Both the position numbers and the translations under genes were made by a program. The notes beneath the pieces are model-generated. The model saw only the letters and a list, made by a program, of their open reading frames with translations, was not told the DNA's origin and made no database searches. A stretch of DNA of 64,000 nucleotides from Whitmania pigra (Eukaryota > Annelida > Clitellata > Hirudinida > Haemopidae): assembly GCA_021613335.1 (NCBI GenBank), contig JAJTWR010000272.1:192501-256500 (forward strand). The letters are read 5' to 3'. Shown one piece after another: positions 53,552 through 64,000 of the stretch; position 1 is the first letter of the stretch; each line of letters begins with the position of its first letter.

Positions 53552-56500
53552 ATGTTTCGGAAAGAGTTTGTCGTAAAAACTAAAACCTCACTGAAAAAAT
53601 CTGACAAGTATGTGAAAATATTTGTTACAATTCTTGTCATCATGGGAGGCTTGTTATTAGTATCAGTAAATTTGATTTGTGATGCTATTCAAAATATGTC
53701 ATTACAGGAGAAGTCTGTTAGATAAATTATCACAGACTTTTAAAGGCCTAACTCCAGATGAAATTGGCAGTTTGGTAACGGTAAAAGATGACGTGTTTCT
53801 CATAAAAATTAGAACCCACTCAGGGGCAGTGGCAAATGTGTATTCCACAAAAAGCAGTGAGGGTGAAGTGCCCATGTTTTTTACAGTGGAGGATGGTTTC
53901 TTTCCCACAGGTTTGTATTATATATATATATGCAAACCTTATGTGTTACTAATTAACTTTTTTAAATAGTATTATGTAATGTCAAGTTGATAATAAATTT
54001 TTGGGTAAAAGATAATAAGAACATTCAAGACATAATTTATTTTCCAATGTTAATTACAAAAATTGTTATGGCATTAAAATATTGAATATATTCAATATTA
54101 AAACATTTAATATATTATTTAATTTTACTTTAACAAGTCTACGCTTTGTGGAAGTGCCCGACTCTAGTGGTATCCATGGAGACAAACTCGTACGTTTATA
54201 AGAGGCTCATGAATGGAGCTGACCTCATGTCACCGGGGGTCAATAGGTCCCTGGGGAGTATGATGCAATTTGATGTCGGTCAGACTTGCGCAGTGAGGAT
54301 AAGTGGGAATTTGTAGGTTTTTAATCTGGAATTGCTTATTGAACGTCTCTCGAATGTTTTTGCATTGTAATTGCAGACAGTTATCGTTACGTTAAGGCTT
54401 TATTTTTTGTACGGTCGCACAAAATAATTACTATCATTACAGCTATTAGTTAATAAGTAAATTTATTAATCAGTTATTATTATGGTCATTATCATCATCA
54501 TCATCATCATTATTATTTTTGTCTCCAACGAATCGTATAATTTTTCAGAGCTGCTGTTGCAGTCGGCAGGACGGAAGTGACCAGCGAAAGCCTCAAGTCT
54601 CAGGTCGAGGCTTCGGGAAAGGCGGTCATCATCAACCACACGTACATGGATTATCTCTGGTTTGTTGCATATTCCCAATAAATAAATAAATACTAAATCC
54701 TTATAAGGTAGTACTCATTAGGATGATGATAGTAATAATAATAATAATAATGATAATAATAATAATAATAGTAATAATGTTAATAATAATCATCAGCATC
54801 ACCTGAATTTGTAATCGTTAATCTATAATCAACCATTCGTTTGAGAAAGATTTTTTTCCATGCAGGGCTTTGGGTCCAAAAACCGAACTGCCCATCATTC
54901 CAAGTCCCCACCAGGAAGACGACAATGAGGAAGATGTGGAGGAGGAGGATGCTGATGGTGGTGATGTCAAAGGTCAAGATGGTGAAATAGGGCTTGAAGA
55001 TGGCAGGGTTCATGATAATGATGATGATGATGATGCCGGTGGCAAGGATGGAGTGTTGGAACCGGAAATGAGTCGACGTGATGAAGAGGAATGCACCGAG
55101 GAATCAACAGGAGATGGAGGAGTCGTTGATCGAGAAGGTGAACGAGTGGAAGATGTATTTCAGTGCATTAATATGGATTATATAAGTATGGTTTGCATGA
55201 AACATGTGCTAAATTATAATTACTTATTCACTTGTATGATATGATAATATTAAACTTGTATAATATTATAATATTAAATTTGTATAATATGATAATATTA
55301 ATTTTGTATAATATGATAATATTAAGTAAATTAAAGATAATATTAGTAAAGGGATGTTAGAAGTTTACTGGCGAATGGTCGTGATCACCCTGATGTTATC
55401 CACTTTTATACCTTGACAGCAATGGATGAACTCATGCTCCAGTGTTTCCTTTGTGCTCTGAAGAGGGATGGCAAACATCTCGAGCTGCCTATCATGACGA
55501 GCGAATTCTACAAGAATTACATGATTGCCTATTGGTTGGTTGGACGTTTATTCTTAGTTTTCAGTAATTTAAATGTATTAATAAGCTAGTTATTAATTAA
55601 TTATTATAAATATTTAATAATAATGTCTGACTGTTAAGTGTCTAGTTTTGGACAAATTATTTTTTGCAATAATTTCGAATGTAATTTTAAAATTAATTTC
55701 TCTTAATTTTGTGCAGCTTTGACGAATATGTTTTGTTTTATCTGTTTGTTTTCCTATTTCAGTCCAGAGACGAGGCGTCTCGATGTGAAAAAGTCGAATT
55801 TCAAGAAGGTCACGAACTTTCTGAAGGTCATGCAGGAAGATAAGGTCATCAAATTTGCCGACGACTCGCAGAGAACTTGCATAACATCCATTGATTTGAC
55901 TCACGAGAAGTTTGTGATTCGATGAAATTATTTTTTTTTTAATATCAAATACGTTATTTTAGTTAATTTTGCTAACTTTTTATCAATTGCCCATTTTGTC
56001 AACTCTTTTGCATAACATTTTAAAACTTGTCTACTGGCTATTCTTAGAATTGCTTTATGTTAGATAACTTTGGATAACAATAGTTATTATGAAATCTAAC
56101 ATGATTATAAATGTCAATTTTTCTTTCAGAATCACTCACTTCAGAATTCCAGACTTCTTGTCAAAGAAGAGAAGAGTGGCCGGAACAACAGACGACACGT
56201 CGACCAACGTGACTTTCACGCCTCCTGAGATTAACATAATTTATTCAGCCACCAGCCAAGTTCTGCAACTTTTAAAGTGATTGTCATTTGTTGTTTTTTC
56301 CTTATGCAGATTATTTGTTAATTAGTTAACGCTTGTGATTATTATTACCAGCTGTTTAGACAAATCAAATTTCAAGTTAATTCCAAAGAAATGATCCCGA
56401 TTTGAGCTTCGATTTCGTTAATTTTTTCCGGAAATAATTTCACGCTTTCTCGTTTCTTGTTGACAAGATGCGACAAGAGAAAACCGTTCACGAAATCCGA

Positions 56501-57525
56501 AGTCAACCAGGCCATCATAAATTATGCAAGAGAAAATAATCTTCAGAACAGGGAGTGAGTAAATTCTCATTATTACTTCATTTTCATTGCAATCACATGT
56601 GACTTAATTAATTGCACTTATACTTAAACTAGTTATACTAAATTTGTATTCTAAATATTTAGCATTATTACAGATATCATGAGAATGAAATTATACTTTT
56701 GATTTTACTTATAATTGAATATTATAGACTATTGTTGGTTTTTATTATCACAGATATTATGAGAATGAACTACATCTGAGATTGTTACATATAATTGATC
56801 ACTTTTCTCAGAAAGATCACCATGGATCCCTTTTTGGGTTCCGTCGTTCTCGGGCGAAGTGAAAATGTCGACGAACTGCACATCAAGGACGTCACGGACA
56901 GAGTTCTGAGCAAGATGACGGTCGGATACGAATTCGTCTCTCAAGGGCAGTCGGAAGTTCGCAACGGAAAACCAAAAATGATCGAAATCGACAAGAAGCT
57001 GAAGGCCTCCAACAAGATGGTGTGCAGGCAATCTGATTTTCTTGTTGGAACTGCATTACGTTTTCCTTCTTCTTCTAACTTCTCGGTCGTTCGAATTCAG
57101 GTGACATCCGTGAAAAATTTGAAGTTCTTCGAGCTCAACATAGACCGGCTGGCTGCAGAACTCAAGAAGGAATTGTCTTGCAGTGTCAGCGTCAGCAAGT
57201 CGGACGATGTTTTGAGTGTCCAAGGAGACCATCAGAATGCCATCAAGAAGCATCTGAAAGGTTTACAGATTTATGTAGATTTATGCCTGGATTCTGAGAT
57301 TTATGCTTGGATTTAGATATGTTTTTTTTTTTGCAAATGTTGTATTACCTTAAATATTAAAGCTGGTAATATTTCATTCGATTTTGTTATGGTTATTTTG
57401 TTATTTAGCTATGGATGGTTTCAGTACTAGTAATCATTGGTCTTATTAAATTGTGTAAATAAAATCTTTTTATCTGTCTTTCAGAACGTTACAACATGCC
57501 AGAAAGATACATAGTGGTGAAATAA
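53552..57525 (+). CDS. EIF2D: eIF2D (ligatin), translation initiation/recycling factor
   Basis: GTP-independent factor that places tRNA in the ribosomal P site and recycles 40S subunits after termination. Twelve coding exons (53552-53607, 53708-53910, 54138-54312, 54549-54659, 54866-55185, 55420-55534, 55763-55909, 56130-56276, 56468-56554, 56812-57019, 57101-57260, 57485-57525) join in phase to 589 aa (human 584). Order: N-terminal domain (MFRKEFVVKTKTSLKKSD), PUA domain (VYALWKCP, NGADLMSPGV), an acidic linker, winged helix (MDELMLQCFLCALK, TRRLDVKKSNFKK), SWIB/MDM2 region (KPFTKSEVNQAIINYARENN) and SUI1 domain (VTSVKNLKFFELNI, VQGDHQNAIKKHL, ERYNMPERYI). The linker in exon 5 is a low-complexity Asp/Glu block encoded by GAT/GAA repeats, larger and more acidic than usual. 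The stop codon overlaps an AATAAA (57521-57526); another lies near 57556. Confidence 0.95.
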
Positions 57526-58142
57526 ATCAAGTATTTAGAACGCAGAAGTTTGTTAATAAACGGAGCTTTTTGTTGTTTCTACTGAGAATACTAAGGGTTA
57601 CTAAGGGAATACTCAATGGGTTTAATTATTTTAATGCCCCAATGGCCATTAGGAAGTAGTCTGCTCAAATACGTAAATTTGTTAACTAGAATTTCAGATT
57701 TGCTTTTCATAGACTTGAAGTCCCAAGCGGTACACATTGGGGTAATCAGCATTTCAATACTGGCGATCTTAATTAGAATAAAAAGCTAGAATTTTGGAGG
57801 AGTTGCAATAATTTGGATCCGATGTGTTATGTTGTAACAATATTTTATGAAACTATCGAATTATAAGCAATCTTCTAAAAATGTCGAAGGCTGCTAAAAG
57901 GTGATACAGTGATGCTGTTCGAACAAAACGTTAATGAGAGGTCGTACGTTATTCTAAGTAGTAATAAAAATAAGCGGTGGGGGATATGCACTTTACACAA
58001 TTAACCAAATTAATTGGCACTTAAAATCTCCAGCCAAAGTTTAGGTGAAAGGTTTCAGTTCAAAGGGCACATTATAAAAATAACTTCGCTCATATATCGT
58101 AGTCAGATTTTAGTCTGTGTCGCTACCAACGCTATTTGCAAA
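57526..58142. other. Spacer between eIF2D and RIDA
   Basis: Contains the eIF2D 3' UTR and the RIDA promoter. No other exon seen. Confidence 0.65.
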
Positions 58143-59107
58143 ATGGCCAAAAACATTCTAAAGAAGATAATTCAAACCGTAGAAGCTCCTCCAGCTGTGG
58201 GACCGTACAGGTTTGTTAAGCGATTTATTGAATGAAGCTAATCATTGTTGTTGTAGCGACAGTAAGTTTATTTATCGTAAAAAACATAAACTCGGAAAAA
58301 TAACTTTTCCAGCCAGGCCATAGTCGTCGACCAACATGTGTTCCTGTCAGGTCAAATCGGATTGGACCCTCTCACCCGCAACATGGTTCCGGGTGGAATA
58401 GAAAAGGAAACGGAGCAGGTTTAACACCAGTAGCCATTCGTGTACAGCTTATTTTAATTAATCGTTAATTTTTAATTTGGTTAAGGTGCTCAAAAACATG
58501 GGAGCTGTTCTTAAAGCTGCAGGAGTTGGCTATGAAAATGGTATCAATTAGAGCTAAACCCCTTTTCCACATTTGTTCATTTCTTTTCAGTTTTAGAAAA
58601 ACATAGCTCAGCTTATAAACGCATATTTAGCATGAAGATATAAAACTATTCTAAAATTTCTTTATTTTTATGCAATTATTTCAGTTGTCAAGACTACAAT
58701 CCTCCTATCAGACATCAATGATTTTGGATTGGTCAACGACATCTACCAGAAGTGTAAGTGTTTCTATTTTAAAACAGAGATTTCAGATAACATAAACATT
58801 CTGCAATCCAGATTTTCCTGCAAACCCTCCAGCCAGATCGACTTTTGCAGTGAAGGACTTGCCTAAGGTCTGTTTCTGAGATTTTAGAAGTCTACATTTC
58901 TTTTCACAATTTGATTAAGTTATCCAAGCTAAAATATTGAAAAGTCTAGCAAAGACTCATTCTATATTAAGATTCTGTAAACGTATTCGTACTGCATCGA
59001 ATTCAAGTTTTTATCGGTACTCATTCACATGTTCTTAATGTACGTTTCAGGGTGCCAAGGTGGAAATAGAAGCCATTGCAGTCTTGGGAAAAGTACAGAA
59101 TGCTTGA
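58143..59107 (+). CDS. RIDA: RIDA, 2-iminobutanoate/2-iminopropanoate deaminase (YjgF/UK114 family)
   Basis: Trimeric enzyme that hydrolyses reactive imines/enamines made by PLP enzymes such as threonine dehydratase. Exons 58143-58210, 58313-58418, 58486-58540, 58685-58753, 58812-58867 and 59051-59107 join in phase to 136 aa (human 137). Family motifs: APPAVGPYSQAIVVD, VFLSGQIGLDP, QVLKNMGAVLKAAG, VVKTTILLSDINDFGLVND, YFPANPPARSTFAVKDLP (with the conserved Arg that binds the substrate carboxylate) and GAKVEIEAIAVLGK. The polyA signal AATAAA is at 59156-59161. The gene runs tail to tail with RPRD1, with 165 bp between stop codons. Confidence 0.97.
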
Positions 59108-59272
59108 AGAAACAAAGTGCCATCAACGAAACAATAACGCTATTAAAAATCTTCGAATAAACAATTACATCCTAAACGCATCCATTCTTTAAAAAGTTAA
59201 AAACAATCAAAATGAAGAACAACGTTTGTTGCAAGTCACGGTCAATATTCTTAACTAAAGTCGCTCTCGGAA

Positions 59273-60319
59273 TCACACTTTGTCGGAGCTGAACAGATCT
59301 CCGGCCGACGGCAACGGTGCCAGTCCCCCCGTGATGGAAGGAAGGAGGGTGAAGTTTGGCAGACTCTGAACGTGGGACTCGAGTTCCTTGTGCATGGAAT
59401 CCACCTTCTCCAGACGCTTTTTGTATTCTGCCAGTTTCTGTTCCGAGTCGTTGAGCGCCTCCTTTTGGTAGACGATGTAGTTGTGGAGCATTTTTGCGAC
59501 TCGTTTTCTTTCGGTGAGCTCTTCGGCAAGCCTGGTATTGTAGTCTGTCAGCAGAGTGCAAGCGTCGTCTACGGTTTTCATGAGGGCGTCTGCCTCGGCA
59601 GTGTCCGACAGCTTCTCGAGTAGGGACACGTCGGACACTTCCGGGGGAAGGGCTGCTATTCTCTCCCTGACTGCAGCATCGCTAGAAGCAGAATTTTCCA
59701 AGTCTGACAAGACTTTGATGAGCTCTTCTGCCGTCGGCGGGTCGCCTGGCCCGTCCTGCATCTCCAGTTCGATTTCTTCTCTAAGTGACAACTCAACCTT
59801 TTTTTTCTTCTTTGGGGGTTCGCCTTTTTTCGCTTCATCGGGTGAAATCTGCTTTGCTGGCTGAGATTCTGGTGTTTTTTTGGTATCTTGTGGTTTCACT
59901 TGTGGCTCAACTGGCAAAGGGTCATCCCCTGACATGTGTTTTCTTATTAATGTCACAAAATCAACATCATAAATTTTTCTGTCCAGCCAGATATCCAGCA
60001 CTCTCTCCAGTGAGCCTTTGGCTTTTTTGTCCAAGCTTCTGAATGCATCTCTGAATGCGTCAGGTAGAACGGTTCTGTAATCGCGAGAGTATTCCGGACC
60101 TTTGTTTTTACTATTTTGAATGATGTCATTTGCAAGATAAACAAAAGTCAACTTCTTGCTTCCCTTAGCCTTTTTTAATTCTCGCATCCAAACGTCGACA
60201 ATTTGTTTAGAATGCCTCCTGTAATGAATTAACCATAGTGATAGGGTTTGTATGCTCTGCTGAGAGCTGTTTAATTCGTCCAACTTTTCGACCAAGTTCT
60301 GTTCCGAAAACGAAGACAT
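59273..60319 (-). CDS. RPRD1: RPRD1, RNA polymerase II CTD-interacting protein
   Basis: Binds the Pol II C-terminal domain, preferring phospho-Ser2/Ser7, and recruits the Ser5 phosphatase RPAP2. Single open frame, 348 aa (human RPRD1A/B 312-326). CTD-interacting domain at residues 1-135: FSEQNLVEKLDELNSSQQSI, SLWLIHYRRHSKQIVDVW, LTFVYLANDIIQNSK and ERVLDIWLDRKIYD. A charged linker (KKGEPPKKKKKVELS) follows. The C-terminal coiled coil spans about 215-325, and the protein closes with LPSITGGLAPLPSAGDLFSSD, the RPRD1 tail. One gene represents the vertebrate 1A/1B pair. No intron. Confidence 0.96.
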   Translation of the reverse strand: MSSFSEQNLVEKLDELNSSQQSIQTLSLWLIHYRRHSKQIVDVWMRELKKAKGSKKLTFVYLANDIIQNSKNKGPEYSRDYRTVLPDAFRDAFRSLDKKAKGSLERVLDIWLDRKIYDVDFVTLIRKHMSGDDPLPVEPQVKPQDTKKTPESQPAKQISPDEAKKGEPPKKKKKVELSLREEIELEMQDGPGDPPTAEELIKVLSDLENSASSDAAVRERIAALPPEVSDVSLLEKLSDTAEADALMKTVDDACTLLTDYNTRLAEELTERKRVAKMLHNYIVYQKEALNDSEQKLAEYKKRLEKVDSMHKELESHVQSLPNFTLLPSITGGLAPLPSAGDLFSSDKV

Positions 60320-61970
60320 GTTTACGATATTAACAAATTACGTCGAAGTTAACATTTGATGTAGGCGAAACTAAATTTAGAAAGTGTTGAAAACAAGCTG
60401 TTAATTAATAAAAATGTAACGTAAATTAATGTTTACAAAATGTTTTATTATCAAGCAGTTTTTATAAAATGTTATAACATTACCTAGCAGACTTGTAAAT
60501 AGCAATTTAAAGTTGTTGGTAATTCATAAAAAATGGAATTTCATCTAGCTGCGTTGACAGTTTAAATTTTACTAACCACTGGTTAATAAATGGCTAAACC
60601 ACGAATGGCTAAGATATTTGAAGACCATCAAAACTTCTAAAGTTGGAATACTTTCTGCTCTGCCGATTCTAAGAGGTGAAGGTCTGAGAAAGAATGTCTG
60701 AATAATCGTTGTTGCACGTGCTTCTCTGTTGCATCTATTGATCATTTGAGAGGAGAGCAAAAGGCACGCATATGTTTTAGACATCATCTCAAAACACTCG
60801 GTTTTATGATAAATTCCGAACCCGAGATGCTGGCGTTTCCCAGAAAAATCCCCAACAAAGGAATAAATTCGTAATGTCATCATCAATTCCATGCGGGAGT
60901 TATTTGCCCCAGTTTTTACGACTTTATACTTAGATTTGTAGAAATAATAATCCTATTGTCTAAATAAATATTTCGCTAGTCCAACATGGATCAAATTAGT
61001 GAGCATATTTCCACTTTATTGTCTCACGTGCTCACAAAATGTATTTACGCACTTTGCAAATATCTGCTTGCAGTTTAACGAGAATATTATTTTACATAAA
61101 AGTTGCTATGAAAATAACACCACCACTTGATAAAACTTGGTCATATCAAAATCGATGGCAATCTATCATTTTTGAGAATTTAAGGATATGATGGAGAAGC
61201 AATCAGCCCATCGAAGTCTACAAGGTCACGGGGAAAATGGATCCAAATATTGAAAGTAATGGAATAAAAGCTCCCACGAAGAAATTTCCGGGAGGTCAAG
61301 ATATTAGATGTTAAAGCATCTTTAGCAATTTAGCAGACGCCTAAGCTCAACACGAAGTATAAAACCCAAGCATCACAAACTACTGTTGTGGAGCACAAGA
61401 TTGACACGATATAGGAAACTCATCGAGTAGCTGAGCTATAGCAGACCCATCTTGCGAGCTACCTCTACTCTATGGCCTCTAAGTTATTATGAATCGGGCT
61501 GAGAGAAATCACACGCTCTTAAAAACTTCACATGCATTTATTTAATAAGTTAAAATAAAGATTCTGATTAATTACACGTTACGTAAAAACGTGAATCCGG
61601 CTTGCATGAAAAAAAAAAAATTAAATTAAAGACAAAAAATACTCTATAGCGGTTAACTTTTAAAATTTCATTTCGAATCAGCGAAACAGGGCCGACCAAT
61701 CCGAAGAAGCGGGGTTCGAAGTGGCTTTTCAGACGACAAAAATAAAGAGTTAAGAAACGTTAAGGCATTTAATGATTACCTGATACACACGTCTCTACGC
61801 AACTCTACTTTTCATGCACGAAAAACATTCATGGCCACCAAAGACAATCACAGACACTATGGCCACGTTCTCGGATCAGGTTACAATGCTTGGAATTGAA
61901 AATTAAAAAGAGGAGAAATCGATAGACGGTGAGGAAATTGTTTTTGTTGTTATTATTGTGACTCTGAGCC

Positions 61971-62225
61971 TGTGGATGGATGGATGGATGGATGGTTGGT
62001 TGGATGGATGGATGGATGGATGGATGGATGGATGGTTGGTTGGATGGATGGTTGGATGGATGGTTGGATGGATGGTTGGATGGATGGATGGATGGATGGA
62101 TGGATGGATGGTGGATGGATGGATGGATGGATGGTTGGTGGATGGATGGTTGGATGGATGGATGGTTGGTGGATGGATGGTTGGTGGATGGATGGATGGT
62201 TGGATGGATGGATGGTTGGATGGAA
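61971..62225. repeat. GGAT/GGTT tetranucleotide array, about 255 bp
   Basis: GGAT units interspersed with GGTT at roughly regular intervals. In the middle, GGATGGATGGTT repeats as a 12-bp unit; later GGTGGAT slips change the phase. The long Trp/Met/Asp-rich frames here are repeat artefacts. Confidence 0.95.
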
Positions 62226-63172
62226 TAGACGACGAAAGATGAAAAGCTTTCCATGTTGTTCGCTTCTTCTTTGCTGGCAGATCGATCTCGTAGGTCACTT
62301 GGTGCAATAACCACTAGGCACGCATCACTCCCTCTCCTCCGCCGAACCGTGGGACGAACTCGTTAAAGCAAATAAGCGTAGCACAGTCTTATAAAACAAA
62401 ACAAAAAATAAAAATAAAAATAACAAAAAACTAAAATAAAAGATTTTTGAAAATAAAACTGAAACACAGAAGCACTGCAGAAACATTCCCAGGAAAGAAA
62501 GTTGAAAGTAGAGAGAAAAAAAGATATATATAGCTATTTATAGAGGACAAAAAAAAACCCCCAGAAACTATTTTTAGCAAATCGATTTACACTGGAAGCC
62601 ATTAAGAACCAGTCCTGGCAGCCTTTGAATATGCATGAGATTTCATCACCTCGAGAGGCTTAGAATAATTTTTGACGAAAACATGGAAAGAGAAGGCAGA
62701 ACCATCATTGATTACCTGCCTTAAGGTAAACTACAGGTGGAGTTGCACTCCTGTGGAATCAACTTCTCTCCTCTTCTAAGGTGATGATGATGATGATGAC
62801 GATTATGAGGATGATTATGATGATGATTGTGGCGAATAAGCAAAATCATATGAAAAGCTGATGACGATAATATGTAGTAATAGTAATAAAAAAATATAGA
62901 CATATAATTATGTAAAATATAGTCCAGGGATCTACCCATAAAAGCTATCTTCGCAACCATTACCATTATCATCATCATCATCTAAATAGCGTACAAAATG
63001 GCGCGCGCGATCATGCAAACACACACACAAAGTTCACACGCGGACAATTTATTTATTTATTTATTTCACTTTTTTCTTACAAATTGTTTGTTACAAAAAA
63101 TTCAATAAAATCGAAATTTATAAGTCAGACGAAGAAAAAGGAGGAATTCACAGAATTGTAGATCAGTTCCAT

Positions 63173-63219
63173 CATCATCATCGTCGTAGTCGTCATCATC
63201 ATCATCATCATCATCATCG
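63173..63219. repeat. (ATC)n microsatellite
   Basis: ATC/GTC trinucleotide tract. Confidence 0.85.
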
Positions 63220-64000
63220 TCATCTTCTTCATCTTGCCTCCACACCGCTCAATAAACCAAACGGAGAACACACGTCAAGATGAATCTGACGAATGAACGA
63301 ACGAAAGATAAAGAAAAGAGAGAGTGACAGGTTGAGGAAGGAAGGAAGGAAGGAAAGAAGAAATAAACAAATGAAATCACACGAAAGGCTCGATTAAAAG
63401 TATTTTTAAAATCAATAAATAACAATAATTCATGGCGACAAAAAAAATTGGAAAAACCAATTTTCTGCTTTGAAAACTTCCAGGTACAGGTCGAGACGTC
63501 ATGAGGAGTTGAGAATGTTGGTTGGCACTTCTTTTCCAGCCGTTAATCGACGTTGATGGAGGGGGAGGTTGGTCGCATGACGAAGACCTCTTGACGATTG
63601 AAATGACGAGCGACAAAACGAGCTTCATCGAGCCTCTCAAACATTCAAAAATTACAATCAATCAATCAGTCAATCAATTGTTTCATTCAATCAACGAAGG
63701 TCTCGCAGTCTCGAATCTCGAACTGAGGCCTTAGGAAAATCGAAAACGCAGAAAACTGAAATAGCTGCAGTTTCGGACGCAAAGAACTTTACATTGATGC
63801 AAAACTGGTCGTCACTATTATCATCATCATCACCACTATCGTAGTAATAATAATAATAATAATGGTAATAATAATATTGATAATAATAATAACAATAATC
63901 ATCATTGACATCTTCATCAGATTGGATCAAGGTTGATGGAATCTGAAAAAAAATTCTAGTTATGAATTATTATTATTATTATTATTATTTTATACTATTG

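Larger units (their letters stand above)
60320..64000. other. Gene-free end of window
   Basis: No exon with domain support on either strand. Holds the RPRD1 promoter next to 60320, a GGAT/GGTT tetranucleotide array (61971-62225), GAT/ATC tracts (62783-62830, 63173-63219) and (AAT)n at 63845-63900. A minus-strand 106-codon frame at 60572-60892 has no recognisable domain. Confidence 0.6.

Noticed and set aside
60572..60892. 106-codon minus-strand frame upstream of RPRD1
   Set aside because: Composition is not clearly coding, no domain and no splice partners.
61700..61740. B-box-like GGTTCGAA considered as a tRNA
   Set aside because: No matching A box, acceptor stem or anticodon arm.
61829..62314. 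His/Pro/Ser-rich and Trp/Met/Asp-rich frames
   Set aside because: Translations of the GGAT/GGTT array in several frames; not proteins.

Overview
This window is nuclear DNA from an animal. Its genes carry GT-AG introns and conserved metazoan proteins, the gene order shows no operons, and the AT-rich noncoding DNA is crowded with trinucleotide and tetranucleotide microsatellites. The gene set (Rab3, a MuSK-type receptor kinase with Ig, Frizzled and kringle domains, TAF4, SNAPC3, Elongin A) is bilaterian. The protein divergence, small introns and repeat style fit an invertebrate; a spiralian such as an annelid or mollusc is plausible, but I cannot prove the phylum from this sequence.

Layout: (1) 1-4963 (+): 3' part of a neural-type Ig/FN3 adhesion protein with a GPI-type tail, its introns full of GAT/TCA repeats. 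(2) 7846-10799 (+): Elongin A, ten coding exons, facing LYRM4/ISD11 (11754-12163, -). (3) 16217-17824 (+): an intron-free DHHC palmitoyltransferase, then TAF4 (21601-23349, +) and SNAPC3 (24057-25124, +), both uninterrupted ORFs. (4) 27186-39454 (-): a complete MuSK-like receptor tyrosine kinase, eight coding exons whose phases all agree and give 825 aa. (5) 40426-40903 (+): a candidate small gene of 53 codons with its own TATA box and polyA signal. (6) 42865-47710 (-) Rab3; 49420-50274 (-) ISCA1; 51170-51682 (-) a six-finger C2H2 protein; 52401-53072 (-) prefoldin subunit 4. (7) 53552-57525 (+) eIF2D, divergent from prefoldin 4; 58143-59107 (+) RIDA; 59273-60319 (-) RPRD1, tail to tail with RIDA. 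(8) 60320-64000: no supportable gene, several microsatellites.

Functionally the window mixes Pol II and snRNA-gene transcription factors (Elongin A, TAF4, SNAPC3, RPRD1), Fe-S cluster assembly (LYRM4, ISCA1), translation and folding (eIF2D, prefoldin 4) and neuronal or synaptic proteins (Ig/FN3 adhesion protein, MuSK-like receptor, Rab3). This looks like ordinary mixed gene order, not a cluster with one job.

The items most worth a second look are the MuSK-like receptor, whose kinase has lost several conserved regulatory residues; the unannotated 53-codon small gene; and two tiny retroposed sequences, each flanked by its own target-site duplication, that share the same hairpin plus AAAT tail.
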